Below, one piece after another: positions 16,915 to 26,753 of a stretch of DNA of 64,000 bases. Both the position numbers and the translations under genes were made by a program. Numbering within the stretch: the first letter of the stretch is position 1; the number at the start of each line of letters is the position of its first letter. Source of the DNA: Sphingomicrobium astaxanthinifaciens (GTDB taxonomy: Bacteria; Pseudomonadota; Alphaproteobacteria; Sphingomonadales; Sphingomonadaceae); contig NZ_JAKNYM010000001.1 in the NCBI RefSeq assembly GCF_022865105.1, positions 186,001 through 250,000 on the forward strand, given 5' to 3'. Under the pieces are notes generated by a model. It made no database searches, was not told where the DNA came from, and saw nothing but the letters and a program-made list of their open reading frames with translations.

Positions 16915-17172
16915 ATGCACGAGACAAGCGAAATCAAGAGACTGCTGGCCGTCGTTTTCCTAAGCCATACAATTTACGTTCTCCAAAATTTCAGCCCTTC
17001 GCTGCCCACCGCGAAGGCGGCGATCGAGATACGCGCTTCCGTTCGCCCCCCCCGCCCCTCTCCTGACACCCCTCACGAGGTGCGCGAACTGCAAATCCGA
17101 CGAGGCGCCGCGGTGAGATCGCGTCTTGAAACATTCGACGAGACGCAGATCTTGATCATCGCTCCCGAGTAA
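16915..17172 (+). CDS. Small secreted protein of unknown function
   Basis: An 85-residue protein with an N-terminal hydrophobic segment (LLAVVFLSHTIYVLQ) followed by AAIEIRASVRPPRP and a charged, Arg-rich tail ending ILIIAPE. The motif order (short signal, I-x-x-x-V-R-P-P, Arg-rich stretch, I-L-x-I-I-x-x-E terminus) recurs in the small gene at 44832, so the two look like paralogs. It lies divergent from the pilus operon. The start is uncertain because the frame is open upstream. Confidence 0.5.
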   Translation: MHETSEIKRLLAVVFLSHTIYVLQNFSPSLPTAKAAIEIRASVRPPRPSPDTPHEVRELQIRRGAAVRSRLETFDETQILIIAPE

Positions 17173-17327
17173 TATGCGTGTCAGCCGTTGAGGGAATGTC
17201 AGGAGCTGTTCGGTTTAGGCGACAGCGATAAGGCGGCTCACTCCGTGCCGTCACGCTCCATCGAAAAGTTAACGCCATTTTAAGGATTTTGAGCGAAGCC
17301 TCGGATCGGCCAGTTGAGGATGAGTTA

Positions 17328-19259
17328 GTGACGACTGAACGCAAAACAGAGAGCATGCAGGTGAAACGTGCGCTCTCTCTGGATTCGTACATTGCGCTCA
17401 AGAAGCAGATTCCTCTGCTCTACTTTGTGGCGATCGTGAATCTGCTGGGCATGCAGGTGGTGTCCACGCGTGGTCAGCCGTTCGAACTTCACCCCATTCA
17501 TGCCGTAACCGCCCTTTTGCTCTGGCGAATGGCGCATTGGCTTTTCCTTGCGCGACCCACGCTTCCAATCGCTCAGATCCGACGGGAACTCCGCAAGACT
17601 ATCATTTTCTCAGCCATCCTCTCATTCGGCTTTTCGGTATGGGCGCAGAGCCTCATTTCCTCGATGCCCGAGTACACGCTTTACGTCGTGATCTTTGGCT
17701 CGCTCGCAGCTGTAGGATGTTCCTATGGGCTGAGCAGCCTGCCTCAAGCCGCAGCAATGCCCCTCGTGATCATGGGTGTACCAATCGCGATTCGGCTCAT
17801 TGCCTTGCAAGATCCGCTTTACAAAGTCGTCGGTGTGAGCGTGCTGATTGCGCTGATCGCAATCGGGAAACTTTTGCTGGCCCACTACAAGAACCTGCGC
17901 CGCGTGGTCTCAACACGCATTTCCGAGCGTCATGAGCGCTCACGCGCAGAGAAAGCCGAGAGCGATGCAAAGAAACTTTCCGAGACTGACTTTTTGACCG
18001 GAGCTGCAAACCGCCGAGCCCTTTTCCCCTACTTGGACAAGGCCATCCTCAATATTGGGAAGACGCATAATTGCGTGGTCATCGCGACCATTGACCTCGA
18101 TGGCTTCAAGCCGATCAATGACACCTACGGTCACGCTGCAGGCGACCAGGTTCTGGTGGCGGTTTCAGCGCGCCTCAGGAATGAGATTGCCGGCTCGCCC
18201 TTTGTTGCCCGCATGGGGGGCGACGAGTTCGCCCTCGTCTGGAAGCAAAAGGACATCTTCAATCCCCAACTCGTAGTTGGTGAGCTGGAAGAGCTTATCG
18301 CCCAGCCGATCGATTGGAGTGAGAAAGAGCTGACAGTCAAAGCCAGCTGCGGCGTATCGATCATCACGGACAATGCGACGCCGGCCAAGGTCGCTTTGGC
18401 CAATGCCGACCAGGCTCTCTACAAGGCGAAGGACGCACCGACCATGAGCTGGTGCATCTTCGATGACGAGATGCGGGCCGAGAGCACCCGAGCCAATCTG
18501 ATCGAACGTGAACTCTCGAAAGGCGACTTCGAGGAAGAGCTACGCTTGGCTACGCAGGCTATCTGGTCCTGTTCGCGTGAAAAGGTCGTCGCCCGTGAGG
18601 CGCATTTGCGCTGGAACAGCCCGAATGCCGGCGAAGTCCGTGCAAAAGAACTGTTCGAGATCGGAGAGAAGCTGGAACTCTCATCCGTGTTCCAGAAACG
18701 AGTCGTAGAGTTGGCGGCTGCACTGCCGCTGGAAATTCCGCTTACGTTGAATTTCGATGGCAAGCAGCTGAGCAAACGGTCGGCAGGCTCGCAGCTGCTC
18801 AGGGCGTTCTCCGAAAACCGTCTCGATCCCCGTCACGTCGCAATCGAGGTTGCGCATGACACCATTCTTCCCGACCTTGAGCTTTTCAAAGCCGAGATGG
18901 CGAAGCTGAGATCTCATGGCTACAAGGTCGCGCTGGATCGCTTTGGCGCCAACGACATATCGCTCGACGTGCTGCGAGAGATGTCGTTCGACATCATCAA
19001 ATTCGATGGGCGTTGGACTTCGAATATCGTGACGTCCGAATTGGACCGCAAGTTGCTTCACGGCATGGTATCATTCTGCCGCGCAATCCAGGTGGATTGC
19101 GTCGCAACCAACGTCGAAAGCCAGGCGCAATTCGAGCTTCTGAAGAGCATCGGCGTAGAGAAGTTTCAAGGCTATCTCATCGACCTGCAGTTCGAGACGC
19201 CCGGTGGCCGCGCCTCCCGAAATACGGTCCTCCACGACCCCACCGCATACGCATCCTGA
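17328..19259 (+). CDS. Membrane GGDEF protein with a degenerate EAL domain
   Basis: Probably a diguanylate cyclase making c-di-GMP. A multi-helix N-terminal membrane region spans about residues 25-190. The GGDEF domain has DFLTGAANRR, DLDGFKPINDTYGHAAGD and an intact MGGDEFA. No RxxD inhibitory site precedes it. The EAL domain is decayed: EAL reads E-A-H, the D-D metal pair in L-D-D-F-G reads L-D-R-F-G, and the E-G-V-E loop reads T-N-V-E. GTG 17328 is chosen because GAGGA lies seven bases upstream; TTG 17289 and ATG 17355 are alternatives. It is a paralog of the protein at 51153. Confidence 0.88.
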   Translation: MTTERKTESMQVKRALSLDSYIALKKQIPLLYFVAIVNLLGMQVVSTRGQPFELHPIHAVTALLLWRMAHWLFLARPTLPIAQIRRELRKTIIFSAILSFGFSVWAQSLISSMPEYTLYVVIFGSLAAVGCSYGLSSLPQAAAMPLVIMGVPIAIRLIALQDPLYKVVGVSVLIALIAIGKLLLAHYKNLRRVVSTRISERHERSRAEKAESDAKKLSETDFLTGAANRRALFPYLDKAILNIGKTHNCVVIATIDLDGFKPINDTYGHAAGDQVLVAVSARLRNEIAGSPFVARMGGDEFALVWKQKDIFNPQLVVGELEELIAQPIDWSEKELTVKASCGVSIITDNATPAKVALANADQALYKAKDAPTMSWCIFDDEMRAESTRANLIERELSKGDFEEELRLATQAIWSCSREKVVAREAHLRWNSPNAGEVRAKELFEIGEKLELSSVFQKRVVELAAALPLEIPLTLNFDGKQLSKRSAGSQLLRAFSENRLDPRHVAIEVAHDTILPDLELFKAEMAKLRSHGYKVALDRFGANDISLDVLREMSFDIIKFDGRWTSNIVTSELDRKLLHGMVSFCRAIQVDCVATNVESQAQFELLKSIGVEKFQGYLIDLQFETPGGRASRNTVLHDPTAYAS

Positions 19260-19717
19260 GCGTCTAAGCCACTGTTGAACCGCACCTTTTCGACTGTGCT
19301 CAGCAGCGTGGAGGCCAGCGCACGCAAGACCTCTGATCGAATGGAGCGCCCGACAACTGGTCTTATCGCGCGCAATCGGCTTGCTATTTCAATAGCTTAG
19401 GGATCGCCGCATCGCCCCGCTTGGGGCGACGCGGCAGGGCGCGAACAGGGAAGTAACAGGGCGCGATCAGGCAAAGAACAGGCGGGCACCTGGCCGGCAG
19501 CAGGTCGGCGCGCTGCTCCCACCAGGTCCACTGCCCGGCGACCGCCAATCGAGTTTCGTGCACCCGGGTGCATAATGTGATGAAAATCAGGGGCTAGGCG
19601 CGCTGGCGGGTGGCGCGATATGTAGGGGCAGGGAGAAACCGGACGCCCGCCGCGGTTACTGACGGGTCCTCGCGCCGGGTCGCCTGCGTCCCCGGCGCGC
19701 CGATGAAAGTCACTCCC
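19260..19717. other. Intergenic region, left edge of the GC-rich accessory stretch
   Basis: About 460 bp without a convincing gene. It contains the hairpin and direct repeats listed at 19406-19471. GC content rises sharply from about 19.4 kb onward. Long minus-strand frames here are explained by the GC bias. Confidence 0.5.
19406..19471. repeat. Long hairpin followed by 15-bp direct repeats
   Basis: GCCGC-A-TCGCCCC-GCTT-GGGGCGA-C-GCGGC (19406-19435) is a 13-pair hairpin with one mismatch and no T tract. It runs into two near-identical 15-mers, CAGGGCGCGAACAGG (19435-19449) and CAGGGCGCGATCAGG (19457-19471), 22 bp apart. A further AACAGG follows. Function unknown: it could be a regulatory or recombination-related element for the accessory stretch. 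Confidence 0.45.
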
Positions 19718-20284
19718 ATGTCCAACAAACCCCGCTTCGTTTCTCCACCGCTCAACACCGATCCCGACGCCGCTCCCGCGCGCGATGCAAAGGGGCGCTT
19801 CAAACCCGGGCACAGCGGCAATCCGCGCGGCCGCCCGCGCGCCGAACCGCGCGACATCCTGCCGCTCGGACCGCAGTTCGCCGCCGCGCTCGCCGAGGAG
19901 GTGGAGGTGCGCGAACGCAATGGCAAGAAACGGACGATGACCCGTTACGAAATGGTCGTCGAGCGAATGCTGAGCGGGCTCGAAGATGCCAAGCCCAAGG
20001 AGCAACTCGACGCGCTCCTGCGGTTGCGCGATATCGGCGGACTGCCCGAGCCCGTCGACGAGCACACCCGCGGGGCAGAGATGCTGCGCGGAATGATCTA
20101 CGAATTCCTCAGCACCAAGCCGGGGGCGGGCGACATCGACGCCGACGACGTGGTGGCGAACGATGACGCCGACGCGGGTTGCGCCCCCGATCAAGATCGG
20201 GACGGACCGCGCAGCGGCGACGGTGATAAAAGCGGCGATGCACCGGAAGCCGAGCGCTCGATCCGTCGGCGGCGACGCGGCTAG
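19718..20284 (+). CDS. DUF5681 domain protein
   Basis: The N-terminal motif GRFKPGHSGNPRGRP (about residues 25-39) is the DUF5681 signature. This domain is often found beside phage or mobile-element genes and has no established function. The middle is a basic helical segment (RNGKKRTMTRYEMVVERML), and the C-terminal 50 residues are acidic then Arg-rich and low in complexity. ATG 19718 gives MSNKPRFVSPP, the usual form of this family's start; ATG 19703 is possible. Confidence 0.75.
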   Translation: MSNKPRFVSPPLNTDPDAAPARDAKGRFKPGHSGNPRGRPRAEPRDILPLGPQFAAALAEEVEVRERNGKKRTMTRYEMVVERMLSGLEDAKPKEQLDALLRLRDIGGLPEPVDEHTRGAEMLRGMIYEFLSTKPGAGDIDADDVVANDDADAGCAPDQDRDGPRSGDGDKSGDAPEAERSIRRRRRG

Positions 20285-20322
20285 CCGCTCCTCGAGCGCT
20301 CGCGTGCGACGCCCTCGGCGGA

Positions 20323-20679
20323 TCAGCCCTGCGCGAGGCCGCGTCGCTGGAGACGACGGGTCACGTCGATGAGGCCGAGCATCATCGCGGTGGCGAGCGT
20401 ATCGACTGCCCAGTCGGCCAGATCGGGGTGGCGCCCGAGCGCGGGGATGGCCTGGACGAGCTCGATCAGCGCGCCGAAGCCGCTGAGAACGACCAGCAGC
20501 GTCACCAGCCCCGCGCGCGGATAGGCGAGCGCGGCGAGCAGCGCGAGCGTGGCAAAGGCAAGGAAGTGCTGGAGCTTGTCGCCAGGGTTACCCGGGAGCG
20601 GCGCGGGATGGGGAAGGCTCGCGAACACGACCACCCCGACGAGCGCGGCAACAAAAGCGAGGCGAAAGAGGATGGTCAC
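20323..20679 (-). CDS. VanZ-like small membrane protein
   Basis: A 118-residue protein with four hydrophobic segments and the VanZ-family pattern PGDKLQHFLAFATLALL followed by G-A-L-I-E-L-V-Q and D-W-A-V-D-T-L-A-T. VanZ-like proteins are membrane proteins of mostly unknown function. It overlaps the upstream XRE regulator gene by four bases (ATGA), so the two form a small operon. Confidence 0.82.
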   Translation of the reverse strand: MTILFRLAFVAALVGVVVFASLPHPAPLPGNPGDKLQHFLAFATLALLAALAYPRAGLVTLLVVLSGFGALIELVQAIPALGRHPDLADWAVDTLATAMMLGLIDVTRRLQRRGLAQG

Positions 20680-20954
20680 GATGGGGGGCCGGAAGAGTTA
20701 GAAGAAGGTGACGACGGGACGTTGCGAAGCCGCACGCCCGGGCTGGTAATCGGGTCACCGAGAAATTCGACCCCGGCGTGCTCGAGCGCGGCCCCGACCT
20801 TGGCGAGCGTACCGCGGCGTGACGGCGGTATTCCCGTTACCGCCTCGAAGCGTTTGACCGTCGTCCAGCTCACCCCGGCCCGCGCGGCGAGCTGGCGCGA
20901 GGTCAGCCCCAGGAGTCCCCTTCCCGCGCGGATCTGTGCAGCCGAGATTTGCAT
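20676..20954 (-). CDS. XRE-family helix-turn-helix regulator
   Basis: A 92-residue DNA-binding protein. The HTH covers about residues 4-50: QIRAGRGLLGLTSRQLAARA, then GVSWTTVKRFEA, followed by L-A-K-V-G-A-A-L-E-H-A-G-V-E-F, typical of short XRE/Cro proteins that pair with VanZ-like or phage genes. The start at 20954 follows AGGTGAAGAA; the long frame upstream is antisense to the recombinase and not coding. It is divergent from the broken recombinase, 30 bp away, and may once have regulated it. Confidence 0.82.
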   Translation of the reverse strand: MQISAAQIRAGRGLLGLTSRQLAARAGVSWTTVKRFEAVTGIPPSRRGTLAKVGAALEHAGVEFLGDPITSPGVRLRNVPSSPSSNSSGPPS

Positions 20955-20984
20955 TTCTTCACCTAAGGGCTTATAAGACCTTTT

Positions 20985-21923
20985 GTGAACCCCAAAATTT
21001 GTGACCCTGACCGCCAGCGCGACGTGCTGGAGCGGATCCTTTCGCGGTGCCATGGCGCCTATGCCCCGATCACGCTGCGCGGCTACCGCAGCGACATCGA
21101 GCAATTCCGCGACTGGTGCGCGACGCATGGACGCGAGTGGTTCCCCGCGTCCCCTACCACGCTCGCCGCGTCCATCGACGCCCAGGCGCCCGCGCTGGCG
21201 ATCGCGACGATCAAGCGGCGGGTCGAGGCGATCAAGTAGGTGCACCGGATGGCCGACCTTCCCAACCCCGCCGACCATAGCGAGGTCAGGCTCGCCCTCC
21301 GCCGTGCCGGACGCTTGCGCGTTCGCCGGCCCCACCAGGTGGTCGGGCTCACCGCGAAGCTGCTCGAGCATATCGTCTTGGCATGCCCCGACACGCTGGC
21401 GGGGTACCGCGACGCGGCATTGCTGAGCGTCGGCTACGACACGCTATGTCGCAGCCATGAACTCGTCGCGATGCAAGTCGCGCACCTCGGCGCAGCGTTC
21501 GCGACGGTGCACGTTCCCCGCTCGAAAAGCGATCCCTTCGGCGACGGGCGGACAGCTTACCTCTCGAAACCGACGCGGCACCGGCTCGACCGCTGGCTTG
21601 AGCATTCGAAATTAGAAGACGGCGCGCTGTTTCGAGGGCTCGCGAGGGGGTGCGTTTCTCCCGGCCCCTTTCGCACGTCGTCGGCACGCCGGCTGATCAA
21701 GCGAGCCGCGATGCAGGCGGGAATCGATCCCGATCTTGCCAACGCGCTATCGGGTCACTCGATGCGGATGGGAGCCGCGCAAGACATGATGCTTGCGGGG
21801 ATCGACACGGTGGCGATCATGCAGGCGGGCGGATGGAAAAGCCACGAGGTGCTCGGACGCTATGTCGAGCATGCCGCCGCTGAGCGCATGCACGAGAAGC
21901 GGTCGGCCCGGTTAGAAACTTAG
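20985..21923 (+). pseudogene. Tyrosine recombinase interrupted by one in-frame amber codon
   Basis: Two halves lie in one frame, separated only by TAG at 21237-21239. The N-terminal half is a SAM-like core-binding domain (LRGYRSDIEQFRDWCATHG). The C-terminal half has the catalytic set: Arg in TLCRSHELVAM, Lys in PRSKSDP, H-x-x-R in SGHSMRMGAAQ, Trp in GGWKS and Tyr in LGRYVEH. All catalytic residues survive, so the lesion looks recent; the stop may derive from TGG (Trp). Start is GTG 20985. It could also be a sequencing error or a read-through gene. Confidence 0.85.
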
Positions 21924-22296
21924 CTCAGCCAAAGAGGTCGATAGCCCTTTGACCTCGTCACTGCACACGTTCGCGGGCCAGCGCGTATCAGGACCTCAAA
22001 TGCGACAGCAGACCTTAGCTTTCGCTTCGAACGGCGGCCAGGCGCGGCAGCTATCCCAGCGCGACCCTCTCGACCAGAATGTATGAGGCCCCTCTCGCCC
22101 GACCGGATTTCATCTCCCGCCTCGATCCGGATGCCGCTTCCTGCAGCGACCAGCTCCTGTAGTACGGCAATTCCACCGGCGCGCGGAAGAAGGAGGGTCA
22201 GATGGGAAGTCTCGACGGCGCGCCCTCAAAATTTGTTTTTGTTTTTGAAGGCCACCCCCTGTTATCGCACAGAGTTAGCTCACAGATGGGCAGCCG
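21924..22296. other. Intergenic region between the recombinase and rmlA
   Basis: About 370 bp. A start-less minus-strand frame stays open from about 22225 to 21920 (it contains GGIAVLQELVAAG), but I recognise no product and cannot exclude chance in GC-rich DNA. The right part turns AT-rich near 22230, marking the border with the EPS locus. I see no clear terminator for the leftward rml genes. Confidence 0.4.
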
Positions 22297-23172
22297 CTAG
22301 GAACCGTTCGCTAGAGCGCCAAGATATTCTCCGTATTCGTTCTTCGCAAAGCGTGATGCCCGGGCGGTCAGATCTTCGCGGCTGATCCATCCCAGTCCAT
22401 ATGCGATCTCATCCGGCGAGCCCACTTGCTGTCCTTGGCGTTCGGTGAGTGTCCTGACGAAGTTGCCTGCATCGAGCAGCGAGGCATGAGTGCCGGTATC
22501 CAGCCACGCGTAACCGCGTCCCATCAGCTTCACTGACAGGAGGTTATCGTCAAGATAGCTTTCTAATAGTGAGGTGATCTCCAGCTCTCCACGCTCCGAC
22601 GGCTTCACGCGGCGAGCTCGCTCCGGCGCGGTCTCATCAACGAAATAGAGACCGGTTACGGCATAGCTGGACGGTGGAACTTCTGGCTTTTCGACGATCG
22701 CCCGCACCGTCCCGTCTTTGTCGAAGTCAGCGACGCCGTATCGCTCAGGGTCTTTCACGTGATAGCCAAAGACAGTGGCTCCGTTGGCACCGCTCGCTTC
22801 AGAGAGCATGTCGGGCAGCCCGTGCCCGAAAAAGATGTTGTCGCCCAGAACCATCGCCGAAGGTGCACCATCGAGGAAATCTTCTGCGAGGATGAAAGCC
22901 TGCGCCAAACCGTCGGGGTTCGGCTGGATCGTATAAGAAAGCGCAATTCCCCACTGACTCCCATTCCCAAGTGTACGCTTGAATTGGGCCTGATCTTCTG
23001 GGGTGGTGATGATCAATATCTCCCTGATACCTGCGAGCATGAGCACGCTTAGCGGGTAATAGATCATCGGTTTGTCGTAGATGGGAAGAAGCTGCTTCGA
23101 TACGCCGGTGGTCACGGGATAGAGGCGCGTGCCTGATCCCCCTGCGAGAATGATTCCCTTCCGGGCGGTCAT
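22297..23172 (-). CDS. rmlA: Glucose-1-phosphate thymidylyltransferase RmlA
   Basis: RmlA makes dTDP-glucose from dTTP and glucose-1-phosphate, the first step to dTDP-L-rhamnose. The 291-residue length is normal. Motifs are the nucleotide-binding [11 protein letters not shown] (about 11-21), the [16 protein letters not shown] block, VLGDNIFFG and AWLDTGTH. The stop lies at the left end of the rml cluster; the start overlaps the rmlD stop by one base. Confidence 0.97.
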   Translation of the reverse strand: MTARKGIILAGGSGTRLYPVTTGVSKQLLPIYDKPMIYYPLSVLMLAGIREILIITTPEDQAQFKRTLGNGSQWGIALSYTIQPNPDGLAQAFILAEDFLDGAPSAMVLGDNIFFGHGLPDMLSEASGANGATVFGYHVKDPERYGVADFDKDGTVRAIVEKPEVPPSSYAVTGLYFVDETAPERARRVKPSERGELEITSLLESYLDDNLLSVKLMGRGYAWLDTGTHASLLDAGNFVRTLTERQGQQVGSPDEIAYGLGWISREDLTARASRFAKNEYGEYLGALANGS

Positions 23173-24020
23173 TACCAGATTTCCAGTTCATTGAGGACCT
23201 GTTCAAGGCCGCGCCGCCAGTCGGGGCGAGCGATGCCGAAAGTCTGCTCGAGACTTCTGCAGTCGAGCCGCGAATTAAGCGGTCGCGTGGCCGGGGTCGG
23301 ATACTCGCTTGTGGGGATGCCCTTCACTGTCACATCACGTCCGGCCTGCGCAAAGATTGTCTCGGCAAATTCCTGCCAACTGACATCGGGCGCCCCGCTG
23401 AAATGGTAGGTGCCTTCTTTCGAAGCGTCATTCGCCAGCTGTTCTACGAGGTTGAGGCAGGCCTGCGCGATATCGCTCGCCGGAGTTGGACCTCCGACTT
23501 GGTCTGCAACGATGTTGAGCTGCTCGCGGTCCTCGGAAAGCCTCAGCATACTCTTCACGAAATTGCTTCCGTGGCTCGAAAACACCCACGAGGTACGAAG
23601 GATTGCGTAGCGTCCGCCGGCCTCGCGAACCGCCTCCTCTCCAATAAGCTTGGTCAACCCATAGGCGTTTTTCGGGTTTGTCGGCTGGTCAGGCCTCCAG
23701 GCCTTCTCTCCGCTACCGTCGAAAACATAGTCAGTCGAAATATGGACGAATGGAATATCGAGCTCCGCGCATGCTTTTGCCATTGCCGCAGGTGCCTCAC
23801 CGTTCACCCTTGCGGCAACAGTCGTCTCATCCTCTGCGCGATCTACAGCGGTGTATGCAGCGGCATTGATTACTCCGCTCGGCGAATGTTTGCGGATTGC
23901 CTCTGCGCAGCTCACTGGATCCGTGAGATCCGCTTCGTCACGACTTAGGCACGTGAAATCTCCTAAGGCTTGAAGCTCTCGAGCCACCTGCCCCGTCTTT
24001 CCAAAAACGAGTACGCTCAT
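23172..24020 (-). CDS. rmlD: dTDP-4-dehydrorhamnose reductase RmlD
   Basis: RmlD performs the last, NAD(P)H-dependent step to dTDP-L-rhamnose. The 282-residue SDR protein has the N-terminal GKTGQVARE nucleotide motif, [10 protein letters not shown], the catalytic Y-x-x-x-K in [10 protein letters not shown], and the C-terminal RPLNSRLDC segment diagnostic for RmlD. It overlaps rmlB by four bases. Confidence 0.96.
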   Translation of the reverse strand: MSVLVFGKTGQVARELQALGDFTCLSRDEADLTDPVSCAEAIRKHSPSGVINAAAYTAVDRAEDETTVAARVNGEAPAAMAKACAELDIPFVHISTDYVFDGSGEKAWRPDQPTNPKNAYGLTKLIGEEAVREAGGRYAILRTSWVFSSHGSNFVKSMLRLSEDREQLNIVADQVGGPTPASDIAQACLNLVEQLANDASKEGTYHFSGAPDVSWQEFAETIFAQAGRDVTVKGIPTSEYPTPATRPLNSRLDCRSLEQTFGIARPDWRRGLEQVLNELEIW

Positions 24021-25078
24021 GCGGCCTTTGCCTTTCCAGTGCCGAGCCGCACACCAACGCCCTTACGCTCCAACAGGGGCTGCCACCACGCCTCGTGTTC
24101 GAGATACCAGGTAACGGTCCGCTCCAGACCTTCTTCCACGGTCACCGAGGGCTTCCACCCCAGCTCGTCCCGTATCCGCGAGGCGTCGATTGCGTAGCGA
24201 GCATCGTGTCCCGGGCGATCAGTCACGAAGGTTATGAGATCGGAATAGAGACCCTCGCTTCGTGGCTGAAGGCGATCGAGAATCGAACATATCGTCCGTA
24301 CAAGCTCGAGATTGGTGCGCTCATTATCGCCGCCGATGTTGTAGCTCCGACCGAGCTCGCCTCGTTCCGCAACCAAGAGAAGTGCCTCGGCATGATCCTC
24401 GACGTAAAGCCAGTCACGAATATTCGAGCCGTCGCCATAGATTGGCAGCGGCTTGCCCGCGAGGGCATTGAGGATGACGACCGGGATAAGCTTTTCAGGG
24501 AAGTGATAGGGCCCGTAGTTGTTCGAGCAGTTGGTGATCACCACCGGGAGGCCATAAGTTTCGTGCCATGCTCGAACCAGATGGTCAGAGCTCGCCTTGG
24601 AAGCAGAATAAGGGCTCCGCGGATCGTAAGGAGTGTCCTCGGTGAACTTGATTTCCGGATCGGCAGGTAGCGAGCCATAGACTTCATCAGTGCTGATGTG
24701 ATGGAAGCGGAAACTCTCGGGCTGCCCAGCTACTTCCCAATATTTCCGAGCTGCCTCCAGCATATTGAAGGTCCCGTTGATATTGGTCTCGATGAAATCG
24801 GAAGGTCCATCGATCGAGCGATCTACGTGGGATTCCGCCGCAAGGTGCATGATGATATCAGGCTCAAACTCGTTGATTGCTTCCTGAACGGCTTCGCGAT
24901 TCCGAATGTCACACCGCTTGAACTGATAAAAAGCACTGGCCTCTGCTTCGCTCAGATTCTCTAGGCAAGCCGCATAAGTAAGAGCGTCGAGATTGAATAC
25001 CTTATGGCCTCGCTCAATAGCGAGCCTGACTACGGCAGAGCCGATGAAACCGGCACCACCGGTAACGAGAATTTTCAT
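24017..25078 (-). CDS. rmlB: dTDP-glucose 4,6-dehydratase RmlB
   Basis: RmlB converts dTDP-glucose to dTDP-4-keto-6-deoxyglucose using bound NAD. Motifs: [14 protein letters not shown] at the start, [23 protein letters not shown], the catalytic Y-S-A-S-K and [17 protein letters not shown]. The ATG at 25078 gives the canonical N-terminus; the frame extends upstream only through the rmlC gene. Its first codons closely match the galE remnant at 35242, including about 17 identical bases around the ATG. Confidence 0.97.
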   Translation of the reverse strand: MKILVTGGAGFIGSAVVRLAIERGHKVFNLDALTYAACLENLSEAEASAFYQFKRCDIRNREAVQEAINEFEPDIIMHLAAESHVDRSIDGPSDFIETNINGTFNMLEAARKYWEVAGQPESFRFHHISTDEVYGSLPADPEIKFTEDTPYDPRSPYSASKASSDHLVRAWHETYGLPVVITNCSNNYGPYHFPEKLIPVVILNALAGKPLPIYGDGSNIRDWLYVEDHAEALLLVAERGELGRSYNIGGDNERTNLELVRTICSILDRLQPRSEGLYSDLITFVTDRPGHDARYAIDASRIRDELGWKPSVTVEEGLERTVTWYLEHEAWWQPLLERKGVGVRLGTGKAKAA

Positions 25079-25644
25079 TGTGAATCCTTCCAGTGGAAAG
25101 GGCTTTGAAGTTTTGAAAGAGGAAGCGCCACGGCGTCCTTCTCGCTGAGGACCGGTTCCTCTGCCTTCGGCCACTCGATGCTGAGATCCGGATCATTCCA
25201 GCGCACCGAGCCCTCGGTCTCGGGAGCGTAATAATCCGAGCATTTATAGACGATTTCGCTGCCCGGCCTTAGCGTCATGAAACCATGCGCGAAGCCGGCA
25301 GGAATGAAGAGCTGCAGGCCATTATCCGCGCTCAGCTCAAAGCCAACCCACTTTCCATAGGTCGGGCTTCCGACACGGATGTCTACCGCAACATCGAAGA
25401 TAGAACCGCGACCACAGCGGACCAATTTGGCTTGAGCCGCCGGAGGCTTCTGAAAATGAAGACCTCTGACGGTGCCCACCTTGTCTGATAACGAGTGGTT
25501 ATCCTGGACGAACTCACACTCAATCCCCAAGTCTCGATAAGCTCGGAAATTATAGGTCTCAGCGAAAAAACCTCGGGTGTCGCCGAACCTTTTTGGCTCA
25601 AGCAAAATGACGCCGGCAAGGTCGGTCTGCTCAACTCTCATCAT
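25075..25644 (-). CDS. rmlC: dTDP-4-dehydrorhamnose 3,5-epimerase RmlC
   Basis: RmlC epimerises C3 and C5 of the keto-sugar. The cupin protein has the characteristic QDNHSLS followed by VRGLHFQ, with the catalytic His. Further on are [19 protein letters not shown] and IPAGFAHGF. The start is ATG 25644 or 25641 (tandem ATGs) after AAGGG; the upstream extension of the frame is non-coding. It overlaps rmlB by four bases, completing the rmlC-B-D-A order on this strand. Confidence 0.95.
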   Translation of the reverse strand: MMRVEQTDLAGVILLEPKRFGDTRGFFAETYNFRAYRDLGIECEFVQDNHSLSDKVGTVRGLHFQKPPAAQAKLVRCGRGSIFDVAVDIRVGSPTYGKWVGFELSADNGLQLFIPAGFAHGFMTLRPGSEIVYKCSDYYAPETEGSVRWNDPDLSIEWPKAEEPVLSEKDAVALPLSKLQSPFHWKDSQ

Positions 25645-25664
25645 CTTTACCCTTGTTGGAAAAT

Positions 25665-26741
25665 TTATGCCTCTTGTAGAAGCGAGAAATAGTCGGCGCC
25701 GATGACATCCCAACGATATCGGCGGTTCGCGATTTCCTTCATCGACGCACCATTTTCGTGCTGTGAAACTTTGCCGACGAGATCCGTCAGTTCCCTCGCA
25801 GTCGTAAAATAGGCAGCGCAATCTTCCGTGGTGTAGCGATTGAAGTTGCAATCAAAAGCAAGGATCGGATGGCCGACGTGCATCATCTCGACCAACGCAG
25901 GGTTCGTGCCCCCCGCTGAGTGACCGTGAATGTAGGCCGATGCCTTCTGGCGAATTCTTTGAAGCGCTGCGGGCTCATATATTGGATCGAGCATTTCTAT
26001 ATTCGGCGAGCGGTCATATTGCGACCTCAGCTTTCGACCAAATTCGCTGTTGTTCCAGTTACCGACGAACACGAGCGGAAGCGATGAGTCTTCGAATGCC
26101 TCGAGGATCATCGACACGTTGTTCTCAGGCTCAATCCTGCACAAAGCTAAGGCGTATGGACCTCGAGGTTGTGATGCGTCGATCGATTCTTCGGCAATCG
26201 TCCGAACTGCGTGGTCGCCGCCGTAAGCGATAACGCGAGCTTGGATCTTGTAAGTTTCTTTGAGATAGTCAGCGATACCTTGGTTGTCGGCGACAATCTC
26301 GTGTGAGAACCGAACAGCCAGCCATTCCGACCACTTCAGGAAACAGCGGCTTAAACCTTTCCACTTCGGGCGACGCCACTCGATCCCATCCACATTTGTA
26401 ACGATCCTTGCGCGAGAGATCAGCCTAATCAGGGGAAATACAATCGCTCCCGACACCCCTAGAACCAGCAGCCGATCATGCCGTCGCCAGATCGCGTCGA
26501 GCGCCGTCACACAATCATAAATGATACTCTGTATGCCGTTAGCATTGTAGCTAGAATATCGCAGCCTAGCCCCGCAATAGTGGGAAGGCCGCTCAAGGTA
26601 GGCCTGCCGCGAGCAGTATACTGTCAGCTGATCGATCGGCTGTTTTCTCGACTGTGCATAACGGACAAGCCTTTCGACTAGTGTCTCGAAGCCGCCGTAA
26701 CGGGCTGGCACCCCGACCGTTCCTATAATCGCTATTTTCAT
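25665..26741 (-). CDS. DUF1972-type glycosyltransferase, probable rhamnosyltransferase
   Basis: A GT-B glycosyltransferase of 358 residues. The N-terminus GTVGVPARYGGFETLVERLV is the DUF1972 signature found in WchF/RfbF-like rhamnosyltransferases. The C-terminal half has ALCRIEPENN and HSAGGTNPALVEMMHVGHP, the nucleotide-sugar site of GT4 enzymes. Position directly before rmlC supports use of dTDP-L-rhamnose. Acceptor and linkage cannot be read from the sequence. Confidence 0.85.
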   Translation of the reverse strand: MKIAIIGTVGVPARYGGFETLVERLVRYAQSRKQPIDQLTVYCSRQAYLERPSHYCGARLRYSSYNANGIQSIIYDCVTALDAIWRRHDRLLVLGVSGAIVFPLIRLISRARIVTNVDGIEWRRPKWKGLSRCFLKWSEWLAVRFSHEIVADNQGIADYLKETYKIQARVIAYGGDHAVRTIAEESIDASQPRGPYALALCRIEPENNVSMILEAFEDSSLPLVFVGNWNNSEFGRKLRSQYDRSPNIEMLDPIYEPAALQRIRQKASAYIHGHSAGGTNPALVEMMHVGHPILAFDCNFNRYTTEDCAAYFTTARELTDLVGKVSQHENGASMKEIANRRYRWDVIGADYFSLLQEA

Positions 26742-26753
26742 TGGTCTGTGGCT

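Noticed and set aside
19397-20194. Long minus-strand frame opposite the DUF5681 gene
   Set aside because: It has no recognisable domain and is explained by high GC; the plus-strand DUF5681 motif is clear.
20955-21371. Upstream extension of the XRE frame
   Set aside because: It is antisense to the recombinase gene, lacks family similarity, and the internal ATG at 20954 has a ribosome-binding site.
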